Virus record (IMG/VR): IMGVR_UViG_3300034106_001917
Coordinates: 1-59,073 of that record
From: a virus
Direction: 5' to 3' (one strand)
Length of the DNA: 59,073 bases
Shown: positions 8,141 to 16,870 of the stretch, piece after piece
Layout: each line of letters opens with the position of its first letter
Numbering within the stretch: position 1 is the stretch's first letter
The notes under the pieces: generated by a model
Seen by the model: the letters and a program-made list of their open reading frames with translations, nothing else
Told to the model about the DNA's origin: nothing
The model's database searches: none
Program-made: the position numbers and the translations under genes

Positions 8141-9846
8141 TATTATTTAAAAATCTTCGTTGGAAGAATCTATTATCCACAGGCAATTACTTTACCGAGG
8201 TAGCACTCAACAGTAACGCCAATACACTAATCGTTGGCACAAATGGCTCAGGCAAGTCAACAATGCTTGACGCTCTGTGTTTTGCTTTATTTGGTAAACC
8301 ATTTCGCAATGTCAACAAACCAAATCTGTTGAATAGCATTAATGGTAGAGATTGTGTTGTTGAGATAGAATTTTCTATTGGTAATAAAGAGTATAAGATT
8401 GTTCGTGGTATTAAACCAAACATCTTTGAAATTTATCAAGACAAAGTTTTGCTGAATCAAGATGCGGCTGTAAGAGATTATCAAGACTATCTAGAGAGGT
8501 TTATTCTCAAACTAAACTACAAGTCTTTTACACAGATTGTTATTCTTGGTTCAGCATCCTTTACACCATTCATGCAGTTATCTTCTGCTGATCGTCGTGC
8601 GATCATTGAGGATTTGTTAGACATTCAAATCTTCTCTACAATGAATGGTTTAGTAAAAGAAAGACTGTCAAACAATAAAGACTTAACTGTAGAAAAAAAG
8701 AATGATGTATCACTATTGTTTCAAAAATATGAGTTGAAGAAAGAGCATCAAGACAAACTCATTCAAGACAACGAAGAGAAGGTAAAAGAGTATGAGAAAG
8801 AGATACTTCTGTATAGAGAAACCATACGCACCTTACATGATGACATTAACAACTTGGAGCAAACCAAGCAAACCTTATCGGAAATCTGTGCTAAAATTCC
8901 TGAGAATGAAAAGAAGATTACTTCGTTTAAAAAAGTTGAATCTCAGATTGAAAGCAAAATATCCAAAGTGGGTACGGATAGAGAGTTCTATGAACACAAT
9001 GCTGATTGTCCAACCTGTAGGCAAGCCATTACCTTGGAGTTTAAAGAGGGGCAAATGGTCGAACTTCTATCAAAAGAACATGAACTCATTAATGGTTTGA
9101 CAGAACTTCAAGCAAAAATTACAGCACAAGAAAATATTGTTGCCGAACTGCGTGAGAAAGAAAAAGAATTATCAAATGTTCGTATTCAGTTAGCCACGAC
9201 ACAGACCAGTGTAAAAGGTTTAAATGATTCAATTACGAAATTACAAAAACAAATTGAACAGGTAGGAAAAATAAAACAAGAAAACATTGATGAGAGTGAA
9301 TTGAAAACAATCCAAAATCAAATTGAAGAAGCACAGAAAGAACTCAAAGTTTTAATTGAAGAAAAATCTTATCTTGACGTTGCTTCAGTATTACTTAAAG
9401 ACACTGGCATCAAAACAAATATCATCAAACAATATCTGCCCGTGATAAACAAGTTGGTAAACAAGTATTTGACAAGCATGGATTTCTTTGTGAACTTCAA
9501 TCTTGATGAATCGTTTAAAGAAACAATTAAGTCACGCCATCGTGATGACTTTTCTTATCACAACTTCTCAGAAGGTGAGAAACAAAGAATCGATATGGCA
9601 TTGATGTTGACATGGAGAGCAATTGCTAAGTTAAAGAACTCTACCAATACAAATCTTTTGATACTTGATGAAGTGTTCGACTCAAGTTTAGATAGCACAG
9701 GCACTGAAGAATTGATGAAGATTCTTCACAGTTTAGATGATGTAAATCTATTTGTAATTAGTCACAAAGGTGATATACTACAAGATAAGTTTGCGAACAC
9801 AATTAGGTTTGATAAGATTAAAAACTTTTCAAGGATAGTGAAATGA
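8137..9846 (+). CDS. 46: Recombination endonuclease subunit gp46 (Rad50/SbcC)
   Basis: SMC-like ATPase of 569 residues, partner of gp47. Walker A is GTNGSGKST near residue 35. Two coiled-coil arms flank a zinc hook CPTC (HNADCPTCRQAI). The ABC signature is NFSEGEKQRID and Walker B is LLILDEVFDSSLD. The coiled coils are rich in Lys and Glu, as in T4 gp46. The complex tethers and resects DNA ends. Translation is coupled to gp47 upstream and to deformylase downstream by 4-nt overlaps. Confidence 0.95.
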   Translation: MILFKNLRWKNLLSTGNYFTEVALNSNANTLIVGTNGSGKSTMLDALCFALFGKPFRNVNKPNLLNSINGRDCVVEIEFSIGNKEYKIVRGIKPNIFEIYQDKVLLNQDAAVRDYQDYLERFILKLNYKSFTQIVILGSASFTPFMQLSSADRRAIIEDLLDIQIFSTMNGLVKERLSNNKDLTVEKKNDVSLLFQKYELKKEHQDKLIQDNEEKVKEYEKEILLYRETIRTLHDDINNLEQTKQTLSEICAKIPENEKKITSFKKVESQIESKISKVGTDREFYEHNADCPTCRQAITLEFKEGQMVELLSKEHELINGLTELQAKITAQENIVAELREKEKELSNVRIQLATTQTSVKGLNDSITKLQKQIEQVGKIKQENIDESELKTIQNQIEEAQKELKVLIEEKSYLDVASVLLKDTGIKTNIIKQYLPVINKLVNKYLTSMDFFVNFNLDESFKETIKSRHRDDFSYHNFSEGEKQRIDMALMLTWRAIAKLKNSTNTNLLILDEVFDSSLDSTGTEELMKILHSLDDVNLFVISHKGDILQDKFANTIRFDKIKNFSRIVK

Positions 9847-10415
9847 GTGAGATATTAACAATTGATACTTCTGCTGGAATACAGCAGATAGAAAAGGTTG
9901 ATCCTTTACGTGTTTTTGGTGAAGACTATTTTATGCTTGGGCAAAAGATACCAGAATACAGTGGTGGATTTCCAGCGCCGGCGTTAGTGACATTAGCCAA
10001 AAGATTGAAGATGACAATGAAACTGTATGCTGGTTTAGGTTTGTCTGCCAATCAATGTGGTGTTGCTGAAAGAATGTTTGTTATTGGCACAGAAGAGTTT
10101 CAGTTAGTGTGTATCAATCCCAAAATCATTGATCAAGGGCCTTTAGTAAAAGATAAAGAAGGTTGTCTTTCTTTTCCTGGTTTGTTTTTGAATGTCGATA
10201 GACCCTCATGGATTGAGGTAGAGTTTACAGATGAAAATGGTAACGTAAATCAAGTAAAACTTCATGGATTATCTGCACGTTGTTTTCTTCATGAACTTGA
10301 TCATTTGAACGGAATAAGATATACTAATCTTGTAAAACCACTTGCATTGAAAATGGCAAGACAAAAGGCAAACAAAATCGTAAAGAAAATTGTAAGGGAA
10401 AATAAAAAACAATGA
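9843..10415 (+). CDS. def: Peptide deformylase
   Basis: Polypeptide deformylase of 190 residues; removes the formyl group from nascent proteins using a metal ion. The three family motifs are present: GLGLSANQCG (motif 1), EGCLSFPG (motif 2, Cys ligand) and HELDHLNG (motif 3, HExxH). Phage deformylases are common in marine T4-like genomes and are thought to help process phage or host proteins late in infection. A basic C-terminal tail (KKIVRENKKQ) follows the catalytic domain. Overlaps both neighbours by 4 nt. Confidence 0.95.
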   Translation: MSEILTIDTSAGIQQIEKVDPLRVFGEDYFMLGQKIPEYSGGFPAPALVTLAKRLKMTMKLYAGLGLSANQCGVAERMFVIGTEEFQLVCINPKIIDQGPLVKDKEGCLSFPGLFLNVDRPSWIEVEFTDENGNVNQVKLHGLSARCFLHELDHLNGIRYTNLVKPLALKMARQKANKIVKKIVRENKKQ

Positions 10416-11218
10416 TAGATAAACTTCTTGAAAAGATCATACAAGAAAAAGTTCACGACAAAGAGGTCGCTGTTTTACTGTCTGGTGGTGCTGATTCATT
10501 GTCAGTTGCTCTTGCTGCACATAGGTTAGGATATGATGTACATGCTTATTCATTTCATCTAAAAGACTTACCGACTTATGATGCCAGTAAAGCGGAAGAT
10601 TCTTCAAGCAAGATGGGTTGGAAGTTTACTAAAGTAATTGTTCCAGTAGATAATCTTGTAGAAGATTTTCACACATTAAGAAAAAAGTTTGAGTGTGTAA
10701 AGAAAACACAGTATGAATGTACGTTTCCTTTTCTGTATATTTTTCCACAGATAAAAGAGAAAAATATTCTTTCAGGTTTTGCTGCTGATGGACACTATGG
10801 TGTTTCGAAAAAAGCATGTATACATTTTAAGCAGCCTAAAGAATTGTTCGATCAGTTTCGTTCCAGTTATCTAAGTGATCCTCCAGGTTTAAGACAACAA
10901 TTGGCACTAAGCAAATACTATAATAAAGAGTATATAACACCATATACGGATCAAAGAGTGATTGATTACTTTCATCAGTTTGATTGGTTTCAGGTTAATC
11001 AACCTTATCAGAAGCATCATGTAGTGGAAGCGTTTACCGAATTTAAAACAATAGGTAAACCTAAACATCATATCAATCTTCAATTAGGCTCTGGTATTGA
11101 CAAGGCATTTGAAAGCCTGCTAGAATGTAATGAAATAAATTACAAAAGACGAAATCGAATGTTAGACGTTTATAGAGATTGGAAAGATCGTGGCGAAATA
11201 CGAACACTATTTGATTGA
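10412..11218 (+). CDS. PP-loop ATPase, asparagine-synthetase-like
   Basis: Protein of 268 residues with an N-terminal ATP pyrophosphatase loop LLSGGADSLS. A later ILSGFAADGHYGVSKK matches the second ATP-site segment of the asparagine synthetase synthase domain. The N-terminal glutamine amidotransferase domain is missing, so ammonia, or another nucleophile, would be used directly. The reaction (amidation, thiolation or other adenylation chemistry) cannot be fixed from sequence. It overlaps deformylase by 4 nt and the cytosine methyltransferase by 29 nt. Whether it takes part in nucleobase, tRNA or glycan modification is open. Confidence 0.75.
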   Translation: MIDKLLEKIIQEKVHDKEVAVLLSGGADSLSVALAAHRLGYDVHAYSFHLKDLPTYDASKAEDSSSKMGWKFTKVIVPVDNLVEDFHTLRKKFECVKKTQYECTFPFLYIFPQIKEKNILSGFAADGHYGVSKKACIHFKQPKELFDQFRSSYLSDPPGLRQQLALSKYYNKEYITPYTDQRVIDYFHQFDWFQVNQPYQKHHVVEAFTEFKTIGKPKHHINLQLGSGIDKAFESLLECNEINYKRRNRMLDVYRDWKDRGEIRTLFD

Positions 11219-12428
11219 AGATGTAAGAAAATCTTCCGCACGTGAATTGTTTACCGTTGTTAGCACATTTGCTGGCGGCGGTGGTAGTTCTACGGGTTAT
11301 CGTTTGGCTGGTGGTAAAGTCATTGCTATCAACGAGTTTGTTGAAGAAGCAATAAAAACTTATTCTACAAATTTTCCAGACACAAAAATCATACCTGGTG
11401 ATATTAAAAAACTTAATGGGAAAGATTTTCTTGAAGTAGCGAATCTAAAAGAAGGTGAACTCGACATACTTGATGGTTCACCACCATGCTCTGCTTTCTC
11501 TGTTGCTGGTAAAAGAGAAAAGAATTGGAAGGGTGCAGTTCATTACGAATCAGATAGTTACTTTGACTTTGACACAGGTGAAATGGTTACTGTTGGTGGC
11601 TATGAAGTCAAAGATGGTGTCAAAAAATATTCTGACGATCAAGTAGTTGAAGCAATTGAAGATTTGTTTCTTGAGTTCATTCGTATTGCTAAAGACATTA
11701 AGCCCAAAGTAATCATTGCTGAAAATGTCAAAGGCATCACGATGGGTAAAGCAAGAGATAAACTACATCAATTTCAAAATGAATTTGAAAAGATTGAGCC
11801 TGGTTATTTGGTCACGCATCATGTATTGAACGCTGCTGATTACGGTGTACCGCAAGCACGTGAAAGATTGTTCTTTGTTTGTGTTCGTCAAGATGTTGCT
11901 GACAAGGTTGGATTAAACTTTTTGAACATGAACACAATGACTTTTCCAATTCCCTCAACACCAAAACACATTAGCATTAAGACTGCCATTGATAATGTTG
12001 TGAATGATCCCGACGAAGAAAAAGAGTTGCTTGACTTTGTTGAAGGTTCTTTCCAAAAGAAATTTATTGAACTGTTACCGTTCAATCCAACAAAGCATAC
12101 GAAGCCATCTGATCCAGAGTTTCGTGACAAGAATCCAAAAGGTTCATGCTTTAATATGATTCGACCAGCAATCAATTTACCATCACCGACTTTGACACAA
12201 GCAGGTCAACAGAAAGGTGTGAGTGGCGTTTTTCATTATGCAAAGAATCGTAAGTTGACTATCAAAGAATTGAAGATACTGATGAGCATTCCTGATGACT
12301 ATGTACTAACGGGTAAGTTCGATCAGCAAGCAGAAAGATTGGGTAGAATGGTTGCACCTAAGATGATGGCTGCATTGTCATCACACGTGTATGAAAACAT
12401 TCTGAAACCATACAAGGAATCGTTATGA
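11190..12428 (+). CDS. DNA (cytosine-5) methyltransferase
   Basis: C5-cytosine DNA methyltransferase of 412 residues. Motif I is FAGGGGSSTGYRLAGG, motif IV is DGSPPCSAFS with the catalytic Cys, motif VI is ENVKG, motif VIII is PQARERLFFV, and a C-terminal motif X region follows. The target-recognition region is long and its specificity unknown. The best start is GTG 11190, preceded by GGAAAG; the frame then overlaps the PP-loop gene by 29 nt. No restriction endonuclease is adjacent, so it is an orphan enzyme, probably protecting phage DNA from host nucleases. Confidence 0.92.
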   Translation: MAKYEHYLIEDVRKSSARELFTVVSTFAGGGGSSTGYRLAGGKVIAINEFVEEAIKTYSTNFPDTKIIPGDIKKLNGKDFLEVANLKEGELDILDGSPPCSAFSVAGKREKNWKGAVHYESDSYFDFDTGEMVTVGGYEVKDGVKKYSDDQVVEAIEDLFLEFIRIAKDIKPKVIIAENVKGITMGKARDKLHQFQNEFEKIEPGYLVTHHVLNAADYGVPQARERLFFVCVRQDVADKVGLNFLNMNTMTFPIPSTPKHISIKTAIDNVVNDPDEEKELLDFVEGSFQKKFIELLPFNPTKHTKPSDPEFRDKNPKGSCFNMIRPAINLPSPTLTQAGQQKGVSGVFHYAKNRKLTIKELKILMSIPDDYVLTGKFDQQAERLGRMVAPKMMAALSSHVYENILKPYKESL

Positions 12429-13105
12429 CTAAGTTTACGTTTGCACAAAGAGAAGAAGGCTTTGACAATCACATAGAACATTCTATTCGTGGTTACACAA
12501 ATCTTTGGAATGATGTGTTGAAGTATTCTGAATACTTTGTTGAAGATGATACAAATGTTGTTGACATTGGTTGCTCTACAGGTAAGTTGCTTAAGGCAAT
12601 GATCGACCAAAACACTTTTGCACCACGTGCCAACTATGTTGGTATTGAAGTAGAAGAAGATTTTTTTGACACATATGATGCTGATGAAAAGCAATTTCAA
12701 TATTTGTCTTATCATCGTGGAGATGTTCGTGACTTTAAGTTTGAAAACTGTAGTTTGATAACATCAATTTTTACCTTACAGTTCATACAAGAAAAAGAAA
12801 GAACCGCAATCATCAAACAAATTTATGATGGCTTGAATCCTGGTGGTGCTTTTATCTTTGCTGAAAAAACAATTGCAGAATGTTCTAAGATACAAGACAT
12901 AAGAACGTTTACCTACTACGATTACAAACGTGAACACTTTACCTCAGATGACATACTCAATAAAGAAAAACAATTACGTCACATGATGAAGTTGAATACC
13001 CGAAAAGAACTCATCAATAAATGTGGCACGGCAGGGTTTTCGTTTGATCGTATCGATTCCTTCTGGCAAAACCATAGCTTTACCGCATTTGTTGCCATAA
13101 AGTAA
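12425..13105 (+). CDS. Class I SAM-dependent methyltransferase, CmoA-like
   Basis: Methyltransferase of 226 residues with motif I VVDIGCSTGKLL, an acidic VGIEVEEDF after beta-2, and ITSIFTLQFIQEKERT, similar to CmoA (carboxy-SAM synthase) and related enzymes. The N-terminal FDNHIEHSIRGY also recalls CmoA. It overlaps the cytosine methyltransferase by 4 nt. Function is uncertain: a tRNA wobble-base pathway is one option, but CmoB is not seen and many small methyltransferases share these motifs. Confidence 0.75.
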   Translation: MTKFTFAQREEGFDNHIEHSIRGYTNLWNDVLKYSEYFVEDDTNVVDIGCSTGKLLKAMIDQNTFAPRANYVGIEVEEDFFDTYDADEKQFQYLSYHRGDVRDFKFENCSLITSIFTLQFIQEKERTAIIKQIYDGLNPGGAFIFAEKTIAECSKIQDIRTFTYYDYKREHFTSDDILNKEKQLRHMMKLNTRKELINKCGTAGFSFDRIDSFWQNHSFTAFVAIK

Positions 13106-13109
13106 ACAC

Positions 13110-13138
13110 TTGACAAAGTAGTTGTTTCACGATACAAT
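13110..13138 (+). promoter_or_regulatory. Sigma-70-type promoter P1
   Basis: TTGACA at 13110-13115 and TACAAT at 13133-13138, separated by 17 nt. It starts just after the stop of the methyltransferase gene. The -35 lies in ACTTGACAAAGT, a 12-mer repeated exactly at the promoter at 15551. Transcripts would start near 13145 and read through a second promoter into the VWA/metalloprotease gene. Confidence 0.75.
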
Positions 13139-13186
13139 ATACCTCTGATATATAAGAGGGATACAAAGATGTCAATTCCGCAACAC

Positions 13187-13215
13187 TTGACAAACCCCAG
13201 TATCCCATGTATAAT
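13187..13215 (+). promoter_or_regulatory. Sigma-70-type promoter P2 (consensus)
   Basis: Perfect TTGACA (13187-13192) and perfect TATAAT (13210-13215) with a 17-nt spacer. The predicted start point near 13222 leaves a leader of about 23 nt with GAGG at 13234-13237 before ATG 13245. This rules out the upstream in-frame ATG at 13218 for this transcript. P1 and P2 share AACACTTGACAAA at their -35 region. Confidence 0.88.
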
Positions 13216-13244
13216 GTATGTTCAGTGACAGTCGAGGTTATCGA

Positions 13245-15536
13245 ATGAGCAACATTCAAAATCAAAAGTCCGGTCTTGCCAAACTCATGGCAACCGAGAA
13301 TCTTATTGTTCAACATGCCAAAGTACCAACGGCATCGTTTGATCCTAAAAACCGTGTTCTAACTTGTCCCATTTGGGAACAAATGTCGGGCGATCTTTAT
13401 GATTTGCTAATGGGTCATGAAGTTGGTCATGCCATTGACACACCTGCCGATGGCTGGCATGGTGCTGTACATGATCGTGGTCTAAACTACAAAGGCTTTT
13501 TGAATGTAGTTGAAGATGCACGTATCGAAAAACGACAGAAGCGCCGTTACCCTGGTCTGCGCCGTTCGTTTGTGAACGGCTTCAATGAACTCATGGCCAA
13601 AGACTTTTTTGGTCTGTCTGGTCGTAGTGTCAATGCACTACCATTCATTGATCGTTTGAATATCTACACAAAGTCTAGTTATTCTTTGGACATTCAGTTC
13701 AATGCAAAAGAACAGGAATTTGTTGATCGTGTTCAGGCTTGCGAAACTTGGGATGATGTTCTCAAAGTTACAAATGAGATTTGGGACTATTCAAAAGAAG
13801 AACAGTCTCAGACTAACACACCTCAAGATAACTTTGAGTATGATGAGGGTGATGACGATTACGAAACAGAACCAGGCTCAAATGAAGGCGATGCTGAGAC
13901 TGATGGTCAAGGTGAACAAAAATCTAAGACCAAAGCCAAAGGTGAAGATGGTGATCAAGAGCAAGAATCATCGGCAAGTGGTGATGAAGAGGCTGATGAA
14001 GAAGGTGATGGTGAAGGTGAAGACAAAGATGGTGTAAATCGCACCAAAGAATCTCAGAGTGTACGTGAGGATCAAAGTTCTGAACCACGGTGTGAGACTG
14101 ATGAAAACTTCCGCAACAATGAAAGCAAACTCATTGCGAAACATGCACGTGAGTATATTTACATTGATATACCTAAACCGAATCTTGCAAAGATTGTTAC
14201 ACCAGCAAAACGTGTGCAAGAAGTTCTGACTGAAGAGTTTTCGAAACAGCGACCTTCTGACTATCAAACTCTTGCCAATACTCTGTACAATGATTTTCGC
14301 CGTAAGAACGAACGATTCATTTCATTGTTGGCAAAAGAGTTTGAGATGCGTAAGGCTGCCGATAAGTTTTCTAAAGCGAAAACATCGTCAACTGGTGACA
14401 TTGATGTAAGCCGTGTCTTCAAATATCAGATTGATGATAGCATTTTCAAAAAAGTTATGCGTGTGCCTAAAGGCAAATCACATGGCTTGATTCTGTTGCT
14501 TGATAAGTCTGGTTCAATGTCTGAGAATCTTGGTGCATCATATGAACAGATACTTGTGTTGGCTACCTTCTGCCGCAAAGTAAACATACCGTTTTCGGCG
14601 TACGGTTTTGGCAATGCTGATCATGTTCGTGAAATGATCGATTTTCGTGGTGAAGAACCTGGTGCGGGTAAATCTTATGGTTGTTTCTCTGAAAACAATC
14701 GTGAGATGCACTTGTCTTCGGTGTATCTACGTGAGATGATCAATTCTAAAATGAGTAACTCAGAATTTTCTAAAGCAACAAAGAATATTCTGTGTCTCAT
14801 GAATGCATGGTCTGGTGGTCGTTATTCTAGAGGTTCAAGTTTTTATCGACCAACTTCAGATTCACTGTCCAACACACCGTTGACAGAGGCAATGATTGCT
14901 TGTCAATCGATCATCAAAGAGTTCCGCACTGTGAACAATCTTGATATTGTAAACTTGTGTGTGGTTCATGATGGTGATGCTGATGATATCAATTCGTATC
15001 ACAATCTGAATGAGAGTGCAAGCATTTCGAGCAATCGAACTTTTTTCAATGCAAACTATCACAATGTTTTTCTGACTGATAAGAAAAACAAAATTCAACA
15101 AGAGGTGCCTGAAGGTGATGATGGTGTTCGTATTGCTATCAGTAATTGGTTGACAAAAACAACTGGTGTGAAAATCATCGGCTTCTATTTGTCGCCCAAC
15201 TACAATATGAAAAATGCTGTTCGCCGCCGTTTGTTCAATGCTGAACTTGATGAACTGCGTAAAGCACCACGTGAGAATTATCTTCAAATCAAAGAAACCT
15301 ATGCCAAGTATATCAAACTGATTCGCAAAGATAAGTTTCTCGAATCAAGAAACCCTGGTTACGAATCATTCTTTATTCTACCGGGTGGTGGTGATTTGAG
15401 TATTGAAGATGAAGACTTTGAGGCACCAACAAAAGTTACCACGGCAACTTTGACTAAAGCATTCGGCAAGTATACTAAGAATCGCCAAGTCAATCGTGTT
15501 CTGGTATCACGTTTCATCGGTATGATAGCAGTTTGA
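13245..15536 (+). CDS. CobT-like protein: HExxH metallopeptidase-like region plus VWA domain
   Basis: Large protein of 763 residues from ATG 13245 (GAGG at 13234-13237). The N-terminus has HEVGH (58-62) followed by a FLNVVEDARIEKRQ segment that could supply a third metal ligand. A long Asp/Glu/Gly-rich linker follows, and then a von Willebrand A domain with the MIDAS motif LLDKSGSMSEN. CobT of aerobic cobaltochelatase has the same acidic linker and VWA arrangement. The next gene is a CobS-like MoxR AAA+ ATPase, so the two probably form an ATPase-VWA remodelling complex. The third chelatase subunit, CobN, is absent, so cobalamin synthesis is not supported. Two strong promoters suggest high early expression. 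Confidence 0.8.
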   Translation: MSNIQNQKSGLAKLMATENLIVQHAKVPTASFDPKNRVLTCPIWEQMSGDLYDLLMGHEVGHAIDTPADGWHGAVHDRGLNYKGFLNVVEDARIEKRQKRRYPGLRRSFVNGFNELMAKDFFGLSGRSVNALPFIDRLNIYTKSSYSLDIQFNAKEQEFVDRVQACETWDDVLKVTNEIWDYSKEEQSQTNTPQDNFEYDEGDDDYETEPGSNEGDAETDGQGEQKSKTKAKGEDGDQEQESSASGDEEADEEGDGEGEDKDGVNRTKESQSVREDQSSEPRCETDENFRNNESKLIAKHAREYIYIDIPKPNLAKIVTPAKRVQEVLTEEFSKQRPSDYQTLANTLYNDFRRKNERFISLLAKEFEMRKAADKFSKAKTSSTGDIDVSRVFKYQIDDSIFKKVMRVPKGKSHGLILLLDKSGSMSENLGASYEQILVLATFCRKVNIPFSAYGFGNADHVREMIDFRGEEPGAGKSYGCFSENNREMHLSSVYLREMINSKMSNSEFSKATKNILCLMNAWSGGRYSRGSSFYRPTSDSLSNTPLTEAMIACQSIIKEFRTVNNLDIVNLCVVHDGDADDINSYHNLNESASISSNRTFFNANYHNVFLTDKKNKIQQEVPEGDDGVRIAISNWLTKTTGVKIIGFYLSPNYNMKNAVRRRLFNAELDELRKAPRENYLQIKETYAKYIKLIRKDKFLESRNPGYESFFILPGGGDLSIEDEDFEAPTKVTTATLTKAFGKYTKNRQVNRVLVSRFIGMIAV

Positions 15537-15540
15537 TAAC

Positions 15541-15574
15541 ATACCGCTACTTGACAAAGTGGCGGTATCCTTTT
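15541..15574 (+). terminator. Rho-independent terminator enclosing a -35 box
   Basis: Stem ATACCGCTAC (15541-15550) pairs with GTGGCGGTAT (15559-15568), with one G-U wobble; loop TTGACAAA (15551-15558), whose ends could add two A-T pairs. It is followed by CCTTTT. It lies 4 nt after the stop of the VWA gene, so it should end that transcript. The loop is at the same time the -35 element of the next promoter. Confidence 0.75.
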
Positions 15575-15579
15575 ATAAT
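15551..15579 (+). promoter_or_regulatory. Sigma-70-type promoter P3 (consensus), -35 inside terminator loop
   Basis: TTGACA 15551-15556 and TATAAT 15574-15579, spacer 17 nt. Drives the CobS-like gene, whose TGGAG ribosome site is at 15597-15601 and ATG at 15612. The -35 sits within the loop of the preceding terminator hairpin. Confidence 0.88.
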
Positions 15580-15611
15580 AGTAGTTCCTATAGTGATGGA
15601 GAATTTATATT

Positions 15612-16802
15612 ATGACAACTCGTTCTGACAAACGACAAGCTTTTATTGATGCTCTTTTGGCAACAAAAAAATCTACGCTAACCCGTACAGAGGTACGTAA
15701 TGTTGCTAAAAAACTAGGCATATCAACTCCGCAATGGTTCATCAAAGATGAGTCTAACAAAATTAGTCGGGGTCTGTATAAAGTACCCGCTGCTGGCGTT
15801 CAGACGGCTCCACAGCCCGCTATTGAACTCTCAGCACAGGTAATCCCTATGTCAAAACCCGAACCCGTACAAGGCAGTCGCATTGCTAATGTGACAACTG
15901 ATCTTGAACTTGAGAATCTGGTTCCTTCTCAATATGACAACTATGTTCCTTTTGGCAACTTTGATGATGTGTTGTCAATTGTGAAATCAAAACAATTCTT
16001 TCCTGTGTTCATCACTGGTCAGTCTGGTAACGGTAAGACCATGAGTATCGAACAGGCTTGCGCCAAAGCAAAACGCAAATTCGTTTGCGTATCAATGACA
16101 CCCGATTCTGATGAGGGTGACTTGCTTGGTAACTATGTTTTGATCAATGGTCAGATGGAATGGCGTGACGGTCCTGTGACTGTTGCTGCCCGTCAAGGTG
16201 CTGTACTCTGTATTGATGAGATTGATTACGGCGCTCAGAATCTTTCCTGCTTGCAACGGGTACTTGAGGGTAAGCCATTCTTGCTAAAGAAAAAGAATGA
16301 ACTAGTTGTACCTGCACCTGGCTTTACTGTGTTTGCTACTGCTAACACAAAAGGTAAAGGCTCAGAAGATGGTCGCTATATGTTTACCAATGTATTGAAT
16401 GAAGCGTTTCTTGAACGTTTCCCAAATACAATGGAACAAGAGTTTCCACCTGCACGTATTGAAGAGAAGATTGTAAACAAAGAACTTGATTCGGTTGGTC
16501 GTTCTGATGATGTATTCGCCAAGAATCTAGTTACTTGGGCAAATACGATTCGTAATACATTTGCCGATGGTGGTTGCGATGAAGTTATTTCGACCCGCCG
16601 TCTGGTACATATTGTCAAAACTTTCGGTATCTACGGTGATAAGAAAAAGGCAATTGAGTATTGCTTGAATCGTTTTGATGCCGATACTAAGATTACCTTC
16701 ATTGATCTGTACACTAAAATTGATGCTGGTATTGATCCCAATGAACCAGCGGCAACTGAACAGGCCGAACCAGTAACAACTTCTGACGAACATCCGTTCT
16801 AA
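15612..16802 (+). CDS. cobS: CobS-like MoxR-family AAA+ ATPase
   Basis: AAA+ ATPase of 396 residues. Walker A is GQSGNGKT (136-143), Walker B is AVLCIDEID, sensor-1 is FTVFATAN, and an arginine-finger region (NEAFLERFPN) follows. The match is to CobS, the ATPase of cobalt chelatase, which many T4-like marine phages carry. The N-terminal ~90 residues look like a small DNA-binding or adaptor segment followed by a Pro-rich linker. The partner is the VWA protein upstream; each has its own sigma-70 promoter. The name CobS describes homology only. A role in protein or complex remodelling is as likely as cobalamin synthesis. Confidence 0.85.
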   Translation: MTTRSDKRQAFIDALLATKKSTLTRTEVRNVAKKLGISTPQWFIKDESNKISRGLYKVPAAGVQTAPQPAIELSAQVIPMSKPEPVQGSRIANVTTDLELENLVPSQYDNYVPFGNFDDVLSIVKSKQFFPVFITGQSGNGKTMSIEQACAKAKRKFVCVSMTPDSDEGDLLGNYVLINGQMEWRDGPVTVAARQGAVLCIDEIDYGAQNLSCLQRVLEGKPFLLKKKNELVVPAPGFTVFATANTKGKGSEDGRYMFTNVLNEAFLERFPNTMEQEFPPARIEEKIVNKELDSVGRSDDVFAKNLVTWANTIRNTFADGGCDEVISTRRLVHIVKTFGIYGDKKKAIEYCLNRFDADTKITFIDLYTKIDAGIDPNEPAATEQAEPVTTSDEHPF

Positions 16803-16822
16803 GGTAATCTTTCACTTTTGCC

Positions 16823-16854
16823 AGAGAGAGTGTTGACACACTCTCTCTTTTTTT
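16823..16854 (+). terminator. Strong rho-independent terminator enclosing a -35 box
   Basis: A perfect 11-bp stem AGAGAGAGTGT (16823-16833) / ACACTCTCTCT (16838-16848), tetraloop TGAC, then a run of T to 16854. It ends the CobS-like transcript. The TTGACA of the next promoter spans the loop and the top of the stem. Confidence 0.9.
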
Positions 16855-16861
16855 GTATAAT
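16833..16861 (+). promoter_or_regulatory. Sigma-70-type promoter P4 (consensus), -35 inside terminator
   Basis: TTGACA 16833-16838 and TATAAT 16856-16861 with a 17-nt spacer formed by the right arm and T-run of the terminator. Predicted start near 16868, just upstream of a folded leader (16871-16910). Drives the winged-helix gene at 16933. Confidence 0.88.
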
Positions 16862-16870
16862 ATACAGTAT

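Noticed and set aside
13169-13228. 19-codon ORF (MSIPQHLTNPSIPC...) with GAGGG upstream, between promoters P1 and P2
   Set aside because: It contains promoter P2 and has no coding-like composition; a leader peptide is possible but not supported.
13218-13244. Upstream ATG for the VWA protein
   Set aside because: It lies before the predicted P2 start site; ATG 13245 has the ribosome site.
15612-16802. Role in cobalamin synthesis
   Set aside because: CobN and other pathway genes are absent; homology of the ATPase alone is not enough.
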